DNA of 64,000 nucleotides from Sycobia sp. Sy_11 (GCA_018907035.1 JACCIC010000039.1:1137001-1201000); one strand, 5' to 3'. Positions 1 to 12,861 are shown, numbered from the stretch's first letter. Program-made: numbers and translations. Notes: generated by a model from the letters alone, not told the origin.

Positions 1-700
1 TTATTTTCATTCAAATGAGAAGACCAACTTCTAATTCTAATCTCAATTTGGATTAAACTCATAACACTGTAAATAATTAACAATGTAAAACAGGATTTTT
101 CCTTAAATTTTCAAAAATATACTATATCAATTTCTTTTTCATATGAAGAGAAATTTTATTTTATACTAGAAATAAAAAAAAACTCAATTATTTTTCTTAT
201 CTCCTATTGATTATTTTAGTTCATATTGGAAATTTCAAAGCTAATCTTTATTCTCTACTCGTTCTTTATCCATATTCGCTTCTTTTCTTTTTCAATCAAA
301 AGTCCATGTTAGAGACCATTCATAAATGTAGAAACTTTATTTTTAAAAATTTGGAATAGAATCTTTAAAAATTAAAAGTTTCTCGTTCATCTTGTTTCCT
401 TCGACAAGATTAAAAGTTAAATAAATTAGCTACATACTGTTTCAGTACTTAAACTTTTAAGCTTAAAGAAATGGTTCACTCGCAGGTCATTTTTTCTAAA
501 TACAATCCTTAAAAAAAAAAACAGAAAAATCTTTATTATTTTTGTTTATTTATTATTATTATTAGTTTTTGAGTTTTATAAGAGAATTTTAAGGTAATTA
601 TTTTCGAAACGAATTGAGTAGAAAGAATTAAAGCACCGCAAATTATCGGAGGACGTAACTGCATCGTGAGTGTGTCTATAAAGTGACGCTAATGGAACAG
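1..700. other. AT-rich DNA, nothing recognised
   Basis: No coding frame, repeat or RNA signature seen apart from short A and T runs. Confidence 0.6.
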
Positions 701-851
701 TTCCCGCGGGTCAGAATTATACGCATTACGCTCGCTTTATCGTATATATAGAGTGAGAAGACGGGCGAGGTCGACAGGTTACCACGACGAAGGGGGGGGG
801 CGAGGAATTCAGAGCCCGACACTCGCGTTCACCTCTATTTAAAGGTATATG

Positions 852-855
<4 letters not shown>

Positions 856-905
<50 letters not shown>
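856..905. repeat. (TA)n microsatellite
   Basis: About 25 TA units at the left edge of the first CpG island. Confidence 0.95.
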
Positions 906-908
<3 letters not shown>

Positions 909-1038
909 GGCATCGATGCGAAAATCGGTCGAACAGCCGCCCTCTCCACCAAACGACCGACGACGGGATGCATCAGCCGATCGGCAGGTCTAGTTAGTAC
1001 ACACATAGAATTACGCGCGTTGGTACATCTAGGCGATG

Positions 1039-1041
<3 letters not shown>

Positions 1042-1078
<37 letters not shown>
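1042..1078. repeat. (TC)n microsatellite
   Basis: About 18 CT units within the 0.7-2.0 kb CpG island. Confidence 0.95.
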
Positions 1079-1082
<4 letters not shown>

Positions 1083-1291
1083 CGTCGTCCCGACCGACGC
1101 GGCACGGTAGCGCCACCGCTGCGCATCAGCATATTATCGCGCGGAGGCGGAGAAGGCAGGAGGGGGAGTTGGGCGACGGCGGGAGGGGGACGCCCTGTTC
1201 GGCGCTGCTTTTGACATATCTATTACGGTTTCCGAATGGAGCCGACTTGGAAATTCTATGTGCCGGGGGACGAGATAGATAGAGAGAGATC

Positions 1292-1298
<7 letters not shown>

Positions 1299-1333
<35 letters not shown>
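1299..1333. repeat. (AG)n microsatellite
   Basis: About 17 AG units; with the CT tract at 1042-1078 it forms a pair that is complementary in opposite orientation. Confidence 0.95.
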
Positions 1334-1334
<1 letters not shown>

Positions 1335-1833
1335 GGAGAAGAAGGGCCGCAGCGGAGGGGGGTAAGGGAATAAGCGAGGGCTCGCCGGAGAATAAGCCGG
1401 GGAGCGAGGGCGAGAGGTCCAATTAATCAGCCCGGGCGTGAAACGAGGGACGTGAGCGCGAGAGCCCCCTCGCGCGGCGCTCGGAGATTGCGCTGACAGA
1501 TCCCCTCTTACCCCCGCACCCCGTTCGCCCCTGGGCGCGCAGCGCGGCCGCGGCGCTCGTTCGTTCGCCGTTGGTCGCGCGCCGGCGCGGGGTGAGGGGT
1601 GGGGGAGCATTAAATTCGCCGGCCGAGAGCCGTTATCAATGGCCCTGCGCCCCCGGCCCTCATTCCCTTCCCTATCTCTGTCACCTATATGTACTGGCTC
1701 AAGGTATCCCAATCATCGCGTTTTCCGCCCATCTCCTTCCCCCGTCCCTCCGCGCTCAATCCTCTTATGTGCTTTTCTCCTTTCACGCTCCCATAGCGCG
1801 CGCGCGCGCGCTCTCGAGCCTTTTTCCTCTGAT

Positions 1834-1836
<3 letters not shown>

Positions 1837-1889
<53 letters not shown>

Positions 1890-1894
1890 TATAT
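1837..1894. repeat. (TA)n microsatellite, interrupted
   Basis: AT repeat with one CA interruption; a short CG repeat (about 1798-1810) precedes it. Confidence 0.95.
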
Positions 1895-2009
1895 CTCGAT
1901 GACCCTTTTCCGCCGAGCCGTATACAAGAGCCCTGGCACTGGCCTTTTGCCGTAGCTGCGGTGCTCGATTTTTCCGCGCTTTCACTACCGGCGTAGGAGA
2001 GATGGGGTT

Positions 2010-2985
2010 GCTCGAGCGAAATTAAAAAATTAAAGGATTTTCCTGAGGCTGCTCCAATGTCCTCGCTTGGCCGGAGTACTAAGAGAGAGAAAGAGAGAGA
2101 AAGAGAGATTATGGAAGGATTTTTATTTAACCGAATTTTTTATTTTTCTGTACGATTTCTTTTGAAGAACGGAGATTGACGTGATTTAGTCTTTGTGAAA
2201 ATCGGCATTGATCTACAAAGACTATAAGTTTTCGTCAATACGATTTTAGTTGTTGAATCACAATATGGAAACAGAAAAAATTTTGATGACAGTGGATCGG
2301 CTCTGATTACGGTTAAACATCCAAAGAGTGGTGTCGAGCTATTTGAGTATTTAAAGATTCGTGTAGTCTATTTTACGAAATATTTTTTATTAATTTGCTG
2401 CAGAAGTATTGATCTATATAAAGAAAAATAATTTAAAATTGAAAAAATAAGAATCAATAAAATCAACTTTTGGTCTCAAATTTTTTCGAAATTCATTCAT
2501 CAGTATTAATAGTATCTTAAGAGATTTCATGATTTCTAGAGTAACTCATCCTAATATACAAAATTTCCTTTGATGTATGATATTACCCAGTTTGTTTGAA
2601 AAATGTATTAATTCTTATTTTTGCATATAGTTACAGTATCTATGAGATTTTTGTATGAATACGTTTTCTACGATGCTGCTGACGAATTTGTAACACTTTT
2701 AAATTCGTTGAATTGGCTTGAACATCCTTTTCTGGGCTAAAATTTTTATTGTAAATGCGAGAGCAAGTCGACGAACTAGCGATACGGAAAATGAAAGCAA
2801 TATTTCAGCAAATTGAAATAGGCACTTGTCGGGATAATAGATTCGTATGTATTATTACACTGTATTCATAAAAACATTAAATATACAGCTAATATTTAAT
2901 TATTAACAATTACCATATACCATTATGCCAACACAATGATATTCGTTTATCAGCAGATTCACATTTAATGAAAGTTCCAGAGACT
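2010..2985. other. AT-rich DNA, nothing recognised
   Basis: No coding, RNA or transposon signature seen. Confidence 0.55.
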
Positions 2986-3560
2986 CTTATATAATCTTCT
3001 TCTGTGAAAAACGTTCCAACTCGAAAGCGCCAGGGCGAGCCTTGAAAACGCGCGAAGCGCGCTCTAACGCGAGGAGTACGAAATTGAAGCTCCGCGCATT
3101 GACGAACCATACGTTCGACAAATCCGTTGCCCAGAAAAGACGCCCGAAGCGTACACGGTCGCGCGAGTGCTTCGGAATCCCCCGTGGTGGTGAAAGTTTC
3201 GTCACGCCGACGATTCCAATCCGGGAATACGGGAATAGCTTTTTCACGCCTTTGACTCGCAGAGAAACGGCCAAGCGTTGCCTGATCTGCGGAGCGTCCG
3301 GAACGTCGGCCGTACGCTTTCAATCGGCCAGATGACCGACGGGCCCTCGCATCCGCGCCGCAATTCGTGCGCGCGTTCTCACCCCGGCCTTTATGGACTG
3401 CGTTGATAAATCCCTGCCTTCTTTCTTTTACGTTTACGTATCGCTTTGTTCTTAGATCAGATCCTAGCGATGGATTGAGGAGGAGAACCAGCCCCTGTAA
3501 TGCTGTACCAGTTGAATTAAAAAGTTTAACTAATTGGCTAGGCAATTTCAAAGTTAGTAT
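2985..3560. other. CpG-rich block with overlapping frames on both strands
   Basis: A 213-residue frame on the - strand (2910-3551) and a 97-residue frame on the + strand (3042-3335) overlap. Neither matches a family I know; the + frame is very basic. Stop codons are rare in GC-rich DNA, so both may be chance. Not called as genes. Confidence 0.4.
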
Positions 3561-4350
3561 CTAATAGCTCGATGCTTATTTTATTTTTCTGATGCTCGAA
3601 TATTATAGATCCCATAGAATTCTCGCACAAAGGCAATCACTTCAGTAGCTTCTGTTTAACTTTACACTTATACTTATATTTCATAATATTTGGATAGTGT
3701 GATCTACAAGGGGAAGCCATCCAATATAGGTTATAGATTTGTTTCAGATTGAGAGAAGTAAATCTGATAATCTTCTAAATCAGTCATGTTTGAGTTTTAG
3801 AACTTACTGCTCTCTATCACTCCAGATATAATACTTTATTACTTGCACAAGCTAGTGCATTTCGGTCTAACTTGCATACGTAACAAAGAGCCATAACATA
3901 TTCTAAATTTGTAAATGTATCTTCTAATTTTATCGCCTTGTTAAAGAGAATGATTAATATTCCAAACCAAATAACTGCAAAACAACATTATGTCCGTAAA
4001 TACGTAATTTCTTAGTTATGGTCGACTAAGGTTCGATTAAATTTACATACTTCATTGAAATAAGTAATAAAACAACAATTTATAAACTATACAATTTTCA
4101 CAATCTTTAAAACTACCGTGAAAAGTAATGGCTACCGTGAAAAGAATCTTCTCCAACTGCACATTAGAGATATGTAATGAGTGTAAGTAAGAAAGTCGTG
4201 CATCCTAGAGATGGGAGAGCTTCAGACTCTAAAACTTTGCAGGGTTTTTTTTTTTAAAGCATCCTGCAAAATTCCAATCAAATCTATTTTGAACAATTCT
4301 AATAATCGATACGCGAACAATCATTATGAAACTGTATTTAAGCTCCTTCT
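3560..4350. other. AT-rich DNA, nothing recognised
   Basis: No coding or repeat signal seen. Confidence 0.55.
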
Positions 4351-4491
4351 CGAACGCTTTACGTGACTCTCGCTCGCGTCCCAAGATGTAGCATATCATC
4401 CGCGGCACAATTAAACCGATTACAACGGGCGTGTGACCGCCGTCGCGCGACCGATCGTGAGCCCTCGGGGAGGCAGGAACATAGAGCTAGG

Positions 4492-4527
<36 letters not shown>

Positions 4528-5345
4528 CAGACAAAGGGGCATGCATTGCGCACAGAAACACAGTGCCGATTAAGAGAATCGAGGATTTCCAGGACTGCGA
4601 GTCTGACGGCCGTGCGCCCGTCAAAGGAGTCCACCGCTCCGACGATCCTTTGATCACGGCGCATCGGCGTGCGTTGCGCGTCTTTTTTTTTTTATCCCCC
4701 ACCCCTCCATCCCGTCACGCGCAATCCTCCAAAAATAATTAATGGAGAGAACGTCCGGGCGTCGGTCGTCCCCGTGCACTGTCTCGTCGTTAAAACGGGA
4801 TGGTTTTTAACAATGACGACGCCGGGGGGGTGGGGGCGAGGGGTGAAGCTAAAACGTCACCCATCTCCGCAGAGGACGACTCCTGTGGGAGGATGGCGGG
4901 GTGGGGGGTGCGTAAGTAGTCTTTAATTAACACCGGGGCTCGAGTCGCTCTCTTTCTTTTGAGAGCAGCTCGCGAGCGATTCCCCCCTCCTTCCCTCCTC
5001 TCGCGCGTGTTTGCATATGCTCTCCTCTCTGTGGCTCCCCCAACCCTTCCCGCTACACCGGCCCTCTCTCCTGTTCACCCCTCCCCGAGAGCTTAAACGT
5101 TCCCAGTCGACGGCGGCTCGCGCGCGCGAGATTTTAAAATCCTTTTTAGCTTTAAAAGGGGCTGTGAACCGGGGGAGGGGTGGTGGGGTAATTAATTTTA
5201 CCCCCCCCCCGCCTCCCAGACGCGGTAAATGCCGAGACTCAAGCGATTATGCTTACGCGATATAAAACTCCGGGAGCGGAGCGTTGCGGAGACGGCGGAG
5301 GGGAGCTGCATGTAATTTATATAATAAGACGACGTTAAGCTACTT
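4350..5345. other. CpG-rich island with G-runs and a TATA-like box
   Basis: Contains strong G-quadruplex-type runs (4824-4843 and 5171-5187), a run of ten C at 5201-5210, and TATAAAA at 5261-5267 followed by GC-rich DNA. No initiator match sits about 30 bases downstream, so a promoter call would be weak. No gene found. Confidence 0.5.
4497..4523. repeat. (AG)n microsatellite
   Basis: About 13 AG units in the 4.35-5.35 kb CpG island. Confidence 0.95.
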
Positions 5346-5482
5346 TAAATTCACTTTCAATTAAAACGGATTCAATGAGGGCGCAGGAGTATACAGTATA
5401 TACCGTGAGTAATGAGGGCGCGAATCGCGCTTAATGTTGTGTTCTGCGATTTTTGACTGCGCATTTTTCATATTTACAAGCA

Positions 5483-5483
<1 letters not shown>

Positions 5484-5525
<42 letters not shown>

Positions 5526-5541
5526 TTATTTATTTATATAT

Positions 5542-5574
<33 letters not shown>
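5484..5574. repeat. (TA)n-(TTTA)n-(TA)n compound microsatellite
   Basis: Two TA blocks separated by TTTA units. Confidence 0.95.
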
Positions 5575-5577
<3 letters not shown>

Positions 5578-5649
5578 TAACGCGTTGCAAAGATGCACAA
5601 TTTATTCCGATGACAATGCATTAAACTTAAAATCGCTGTGTTAATAAAC

Positions 5650-6590
5650 TAGGATTAGGAAACTATTATTTAAGCTTATCCGGAAGATCACTTATTGTTT
5701 CATTGAAATTTCTTCCAATGGAATAACTATCGTTCTCAATTATTATGAACTTTGAATGTTCTCGAGCCCTCCATAATTTGAAATCTTTGTCACCCAGTCA
5801 CATTAACAAATATAGTCGTCAAATCGGCAAGCTGGAGTCATTGGCGCTCACTTAGGTCATTCCATCACGTAGTCACCCGATGATCCGATCATTCAGTCGT
5901 CGGAAATCCGAATGGTTCGGTCACGAGCAGGTGACGACTAAATGATCGGAATGATCGAGCAAATTCCTTGGATAATTGAAAAACAATGATGGTGATTCGA
6001 ATGACATGACGATCGCGTGTTTGAAAGATTGCGCGTCCGAAAACATATATTTTTTTAATTGATTTTTCATTCGTAATTCAAAATTACGAGACCTCTTGCT
6101 AGTTTCGTTAGAAAACATCACTTGACTGAAATTGAACTGTATAGCATATTTCATAGTCTATAAATTGTTTTCACACGTGACTTCGGTATTGATATAATAA
6201 TTTCCATATAGATGGTGAAATTTCTTACGTGTTGATATTTTATTATACTACTTGTAGCTGTTGCACAATGATTCCCGTTGTAAACTACTGCTTAGTACAT
6301 AATAATAATAATACATAAAAATTCCTTCGGCAGAACAATGATTAACGTTTCTCCATTGTCTCAAAATACAGTAACAATAATCTACGAAATACATAGTGTA
6401 GCGGGTACAGCGCCGCTGCACCTTATACACTGCGCTTTTCTTGATTAGATGGAATGACTTATTTCATAAGCTACTTGAATATTGTCGATTAAAAGAAACT
6501 ACATTATAGTTAAGATTCGTAAAAAAAAAACTAGGCAGCAATTCGTCCTTACAGTGACATAATCAAAAATTGTCGTGAATTCCACCTATA
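5650..6590. other. AT-rich DNA with a GTCA/GATC-word cluster
   Basis: Apart from the inverted repeat at 5885-5949 and its flanking short words, nothing is recognised. Confidence 0.5.
5885..5949. repeat. 17-base inverted repeat
   Basis: CCGATCATTCAGTCGTC (5885-5901) pairs with GACGACTAAATGATCGG (5933-5949) with one mismatch across a 31-base loop. The surrounding 5800-6030 is full of GTCA, GATCG and TGACG words, suggesting a decayed tandem array or clustered binding sites. No gene is nearby. Confidence 0.7.
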
Positions 6591-6729
6591 AACAGCGCTT
6601 ACCCGTGAAATTATCCATTTCCCTCGCGACCGTAACGCCATCTGCAGCGATCGCGACGGTCGATAACACCCGCGACCCTGTATACCCATATACGTTCCAC
6701 TGATTATTCCGATAATTCACCATTGGTTT

Positions 6730-6770
6730 GCTGCTGCAGCAGCGGCGGCGGCGGCGGCGGCAGCAGCATG
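6730..6770. repeat. CAG/CGG triplet repeat
   Basis: CTG-CAG units flank six CGG units. On the - strand it reads Met-Leu-Leu-Pro6-Leu-Leu-Gln3 in a short frame, but nothing around it looks coding. Confidence 0.8.
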
Positions 6771-7568
6771 AAGCGTGTCTTAATTAACGACGGCGCACGT
6801 AATAGAAATCGAAGTCGCCGAGCGCTCGAACGCCCGTAATGGGAATAATAAAAGCGCGTAATTGTAGCCGCGGGAGGGGGGAGAGGAATGAAGCCGACGG
6901 TCGAACTGAAAATTGAAGGCAAAAAGAGGGGAGGGGTGGGGGCGTTTCACGATGTTGAGCTCGCATGCCGGCTTCGAGCGGGTACGCCGCCTCATTTGCG
7001 TCTTAGTTTAACAATTTGACCTCGATTTCTTTCTCTCTCTCACTCTCTCTCAATCTTTCTCTCTCTTTTTCCTTTAGCTTCTATCACTTTTTACCTCGCC
7101 ATTAGTGGGCGAATCGCCCGGGTCGTGAGAACGCACTTTTCAAAAAATCTCGTGCGCATTGTTGACCGCTCAGCCGTCGTCCTCGGTCCTTAATCATACC
7201 AACTTTAGCGGCGAGTCGAATTTTACCCGTGGGGCGAATACGTTGCAGATATATTTATATCTACTTGATAGAAATCTGAGGTCCCTTAATGATCGAAAAG
7301 TGCCGTTAGGCGAGACGACAAACAACTGCTCCAAAAACCCGAGGGGAAAAAGTCTCGTTAAGCAGGTCACGACACGTAATGGAAACCATAGTCTTAGAGT
7401 TGCAAGAGTCGTTCAGTGTGAACGGATTGGTTTTGGAAACGATTTGGTTGCGCAACGTGGCGCATGGGCACAGACTGACGTTGACGTATCGCGTTATAAA
7501 GAACATTTGCGTATTGTGCTAATATTAATATTTTGTTTTATGTATCGTAGATCAGAAAGTTTTTACCA

Positions 7569-7572
<4 letters not shown>

Positions 7573-7620
<48 letters not shown>
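7573..7620. repeat. (AT)n microsatellite
   Basis: About 24 AT units. Confidence 0.95.
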
Positions 7621-7627
<7 letters not shown>

Positions 7628-8093
7628 TCCTTGCGAAAGAGAAGCCCATCGGCACTACGATCTAAATTGGGATTTAGTTTCTTTTTCTGATCTAGCCGCG
7701 AATCGTCCATACAACATTGCTCCTCCCCCTCCCCCCGCCCCTTTGACGTAGCCCCCTTCTTTTCATTTCAACCGCGTGCCCGGCGACTCTTTTGCCCGCA
7801 TCCCGCTCTCCATCCGCTCTCGACCGCAGCGAGCTGGATCCCCTCGCCGAAGCGGCGCGATGTTTCACGCACCGCGGGCACGATGGACGAATAACGTCGC
7901 TCGGCGAGAAACGAAAACACGGCTATAATCAGATTTCGATCGTACGAGGACGCGAACGGCGGTTGGCTTTTCGGCCCGGCCCCGCTAGACCACCTCTCCT
8001 CATCCCGGCGCCATCCACCGGGGCGTGGGCGAATACGAACGCCGCGGCCGGAGAGCCACGAGGCTTTTTCGATTAGATGCGCGGGGGGTGGTA

Positions 8094-8108
8094 GATAGAG
8101 AGAAAGTA

Positions 8109-8145
<37 letters not shown>

Positions 8146-8159
8146 AAAGAGAGAGAGGA
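8094..8159. repeat. (GA)n microsatellite, interrupted
   Basis: GA units with AAA interruptions, inside the 6.6-8.9 kb CpG island. Confidence 0.95.
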
Positions 8160-8237
8160 TGAATGGTAGGCAAAGCGAATCCCGCGGAATAAATAAATCC
8201 GCGGCTATATACGATGTTGCTTCTGGCTCGAGCGACT

Positions 8238-8244
8238 GCACACG

Positions 8245-8278
<34 letters not shown>

Positions 8279-8280
8279 TA
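8238..8280. repeat. (CG)n(CA)n microsatellite
   Basis: A CG block runs into about 13 CA units; the alternating purine-pyrimidine run could adopt Z-DNA. Confidence 0.9.
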
Positions 8281-9063
8281 CCTGATTCGGCTCCTGCATC
8301 ATACCGTATGCGCGTCCTCGCGGCGTACGCACGCGTACCGATCGAAAGAGCTGGGGGGGGGGTCGGCTCACAGGGACCGGAATCGAATTTCTCCGTCCTG
8401 CACGGAGCCTATTATATGTATGCATATATATCCAGATCGCTAATGACTTTTCACGCGAGCGCTCCCGGAACTTGTTCAATTTCAAAGTTTTATTACGTTA
8501 TTACACATCTCTTCCAGGGCCTTTTTCCCTCCGACGATGCTCGCCCGCATGTATACTCCACTGTCTGCACCATCTATATGTGACATGCACGTACGAGCCA
8601 GCGTCGAACGGCATTCGGCCTCGCTTCTCCGTCCCTCCAGCGGCAGCAATTTTATCATCTTCCTCGCATGCGTGTATGCTCGCGCGGCAGTACGCGCGTG
8701 TTTGCATGTGCGCGTTTCGGTTCGTCGATCGTTCGGTCCGAGAAAAATTCACTCGACTGTTAATTGGGGGAGGGGATCCTGCGAATCGGTGGATGGTCGT
8801 TAATTTTTGGAAAGAAACTTTAAGTTTTACCGTCGACGAACGGGCGACCAAAAAATCGATGTCTAATGTTCGGTTCGACGTTGTAGATACGATGGATTCG
8901 CGATAAAACGTGCGCGTTGTTCCAATGGGTTCAGTTAGACTGGATGCTGTACTCTATTACAAATGGAACGTCTGTTCGTAGTTACGAGGAGAGAGCGTAA
9001 TCGCACATCATCGTTAGGTGATAAATGTAAATAGATATGTGTACTTTACGACGCTATTGGATC

Positions 9064-9133
9064 ATGCATTTTTTATTTTTTACTTTAATACTGTACTATG
9101 GGGTTACGGGCTATACAGTTTTACATCGATTGT
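9064..9133 (+). CDS. Candidate signal-peptide first exon of the serine protease
   Basis: The first confident protease exon starts with two bases of a split codon, so an upstream exon must end after one codon base. At 9064 an ATG opens a very hydrophobic stretch (MHFLFFTLILYYGVTG) and a GTAATG donor follows at 9134 in exactly that phase. The junction codon would be TTG (Leu). The whole protein would then be 290 residues, close to the roughly 285 I remember for CG6865, with an intron of 1,148 bases. Against it: AT-rich DNA yields hydrophobic runs by chance, and the real exon may lie further upstream or outside the window. Transcript reads would decide. Confidence 0.27.
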
Positions 9134-10281
9134 GTAATGAATACTTCGTTTTCAAGAATGTTATAATTATAAGCAGAAAATTATCGCAAAGTTGAGTTAA
9201 TCGTGAATTTTATCTGAGTCTGCGCTAAATTACTGTAAATTTTCAAGTAAATCCACAGAACTGTGTAAAAATCAGAATATTTTAAAAATGTTATAAATCG
9301 AAAATTAAATCAAATGTTCAAGAGGCTCTCATTTCCGCGCCCCTTTGATGAGTTTGCTTGAAACGTTTCGGCACTCTAGCATACACTGAAATGAAGTTCA
9401 TGATTAACTAAAAATTGCAATAAATTAAAATTTACATACAATATTCTTTAATGGACTACTCTCTGCCAGTTAACACGAATTGACTTGGATGGACATTTTT
9501 GCTTTTTATCACAACGTATACTAGAATTTCTATTCGTAACTCTATTTTTACAATTCTGAGATTCTTAAGATCTATAATTTATTCTCTTTTAATACGGTTT
9601 CATAACAGTCTTTATTCACAGAACTGCTATTGTCATAGAATGGCCGAAAATTAAACTTTATTTGAAAAAGAAATTCGGAAAATATTATCTATCGAAAAAT
9701 GTAGCGAAAGAAAATCGACGATATTCAGACATCGAATATATTTTCCAAATGCGCGAGACGCATCTGTTATTAGGTTCAACAGGAGCTGTAAACACTTAGA
9801 TCATAATTAGTACGACGACGACATGTGCTTCTATTTTATCCGATCCAGCATAATATCTCGATGAAATTCGTCAAACTCAATAACAGACTTTAGTAAAGTT
9901 TTTTTATCATTTAATATCATTGTCTGAGCTTGTTTACGATTATTGGATTTTGAATAATACTATAATACTCCAAAAATAGTACATAAATTTTACCGGCGTA
10001 ATAGTACAATAACACACCAAAAATAGTAATAAATTTCACGTTTTAAAAAAGTAGAATATATATAGTTTTAAAAGCACATTTTCTTTTTCATTATACTACT
10101 TTTATTAAAAATTCTACTTTTAAAAATACCTCAAGTACATACTCCTTACGATACAACTAATATCCTATTCTGCTTGCTTGAATTGGACTAAATCAACCAG
10201 AATCATTCCATACTTCTCAAATACACCTTCGATTCAATACAGATCCACGAGCCGGTTAAAATAACTCTATTCTTCTTACAG

Positions 10282-10465
10282 TGGCCGACGTCTCATGCGG
10301 CCGTAGCGACACCGTCGCCCGGGCCGCGCGAATCGTCGGCGGCGAGGCGGCCGCGCCCCGGGAATTCCCCTGGCTGGTCAGCATCACCCGCAAGGGCGGG
10401 CACTTTTGCGGCGGCACGATACTCAACTCCAAGTTCGTACTGACGGCGGCGCACTGCTTCTGCGC
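10282..10465 (+). CDS. Protease exon: propeptide, activation site, catalytic His
   Basis: The acceptor is a pyrimidine-rich tract ending TTCTTCTTACAG at 10281; the donor is GTGAGT at 10466. It encodes SCGRS, the RIVGG activation site, the FCGGT strand and LTAAHC with the catalytic His. A further Cys (HCFC) follows immediately, which ordinary trypsins lack. The exon ends with GC, and the next exon supplies G to make an Ala codon. Confidence 0.9.
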
Positions 10466-10864
10466 GTGAGTATTTTATTATTATCGTGGGTTCTTTTAGA
10501 TGAAAAAAAAAAAAAACAACACGAGCGACCACAACAACGACGACTACGACAATCGAGAGAGGAATTCTTTCTTTTTTTCGGCCATCCGGCATTGACGTTT
10601 ATAACGAGATTTTATTCTTTGTATCAATATGCGATTCATGGAAGTTTTCTACCTTTTTTTTTTTAATAATTTAGAAACAAAAAACAAACACCGCGCTATC
10701 TATAAACTTGATCATTGGAGACAGATTAAAAATCCAATACAAATTTTTTTTTTTCAATCAAAAGATCGGCTCTAAGCTTTTGACAGATATATTGTACGGC
10801 GAGTTTTAATTAACCACTTTTCCATGAGAAATTTTACTTCACATGCTATATTATATATGTATAA

Positions 10865-10923
<59 letters not shown>

Positions 10924-12817
10924 ACGCGTAATTATTCGTCGCATTGTCGAAGGAACCAATTATAACGACAGCTTCTATCACGAGCTCTTTTCCCAAAACA
11001 TTTGCTCGTCTACAAAAACACGTATAACTATATAACGCATACGTTTGAATAATAGTCTCGTTCGACTGTATATACTTAAACAGAACTCCGGGGCCTCGGC
11101 CGTTAATGTATGAGTTTGAAAGACAAACTCAAAGCTAAGAGAATACGCGGGTGGATATATAATAACGCTTAAAATGGAAAACTAATATCTATTCGGATCT
11201 AGAAATTCATCTAATATTTCGTTCTTAAATCAATAGTTTTTGAAGCTGCCACAACGTATGGGAATTTAATTAAAGTTAGAGATGAAAATGAAATAAACCC
11301 TTTTTTTTTTAATTAGCGACTTTGGGATCTATAATTTAAAAAATATGGCAGTTATTGTGCTTCAAGATTTCGAGGATAAAACAATATTTGTTTTATAATA
11401 TAAATGGAAATTATGTTTCGAGCTGTCAGATAATAAAGTACATAACAACGAAATAAATTGAAATTAAGTATATTTTTTCATTCGTATGGAAAAATGTCGA
11501 GTAGTCTAGAATTCCTGTATATCCAACTCTTATTTCAAAGAATGGTTTACTTAAGAGACAATGAAGGGGTACTCGATACCGGGAATAAAGGGCTCGTCTC
11601 CACCACCCGCCATGTTTACAACCGACCTAGATAAGATTACTCGTGGTACCGTTCGGCTTGAAAGGGATAAAAATTTTTTTTCGAAAAATGTGTTGATCGA
11701 ACTATTTCGATAGTGGAAATGAAATTTATGATAAAATAAAAGAATAGAAAAGTAAAGAAGATCAATGCATCTGAGTAGATTTTGAAATTTTCTGTAAACA
11801 CGTGCTGTTTCCGTAAAATTGAATGATATGACAATTGGATTACAGAAAATTGTTTACGTAAGCTAAATTAAATTAATCAATTACCACGTAGGACACTTTT
11901 TCATCTGATTCTCAGAATTCGTTTAAGAAATGTTTAATAAAATCAACAATACTATTTATTTATCATCAAATGCTCAGAAGACTAATAATACTTTAAAAGA
12001 TATTAACGTTTCTCTCATACATGCATATAGAAAACTGAACTTGAACTATTGATTATAATAATAAAAACATTTTGGATCGTCAATATTATCTGTAGAAAAA
12101 ACGATTATTCTCAATGATGCATATAATGAATTAAATAGCTTTAGTGAGCTTTGTGAAACAGATAAATTAAAAATAGAATATGAAAAATTCCAAATTCCGC
12201 TCTATTATTCTTTTTCAACTCTTCTAAAGAATGCTATGTCTGATTTTGTTTTTCTATGACTACGTATACAATATTAGGGTTTACTGACCCATGTCCTATA
12301 CATTGGCGTGGGATTGAGTTGAGCCTCCATAACCAACTAATAGTTACTGTATAAAATTAATTTAAAATTTTATTTTTAATCAATGTGTATGTTTTAGTGT
12401 TTAATTTTTGGTTATTGACACTTTCTTAACCAAAGGATTATTAATTATAAAAAAAATTCAAATTATCGTCACAGCTTCGACAAGACGGGTGGTAAAAATA
12501 ATAAAATTTCCCATAACGTTGGAAGAAAATTTAAATTGACTTTGTTTTCATAAAACAAAAAACTGCTTACACACCAGGCGCATTCAAAGCGAAAAATTAT
12601 TGTGCAAATTTTAAGCGTAAACTGTTAGAAAAAATTCCAATCGAAATTAAAACTATAACCGATTGAATTTGCTAGAATACTTCAGTGGAAAAACGAAACT
12701 TTTGTAAATTTCTGTAAATTATTTTCAGGTTCCTTTTATCGCATGTTAAATTAGAAATCTTCAATCGAAGAATCATATAGGTGCCCAGAGCACAAGACTT
12801 CAAAAGCCCTATTTCTC

Positions 12818-12861
<44 letters not shown>

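Larger units (their letters stand above)
700..2010. other. CpG-rich island with four microsatellites
   Basis: Sharp rise in G+C with many undepleted CpG. All long frames here come from TA and TC tracts and look spurious. Function unknown; it could be an unmethylated regulatory or promoter region. Confidence 0.6.
6590..8930. other. Large CpG-rich island
   Basis: About 2.3 kb of CpG-rich DNA with TAATTAA-type homeodomain-like words, microsatellites and a perfect short palindrome (GGGCGAATCGCCC at 7107-7119). Frames such as 7159-7665 (+) show no family resemblance. It lies just upstream of the candidate protease first exon and may be regulatory. Confidence 0.5.

Noticed and set aside
849..1214. 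Long frames of Tyr-Ile or Ser-Leu repeats here and at 1571-1996, 17300-17605, 42186-42867, 62375-62689 and elsewhere
   Set aside because: They are translations of (TA)n and (TC)n microsatellites with no domain or splice support.
5261..5267. TATAAAA as a promoter
   Set aside because: No initiator at the expected distance and no gene downstream.
6704..6922. Short - strand protein with a Pro6 and Gln run
   Set aside because: Explained by a triplet repeat; no splice sites or conserved segments seen.
7159..7665. 168-residue frame on the + strand
   Set aside because: Its tail is a TA repeat and the rest has no recognisable motif.
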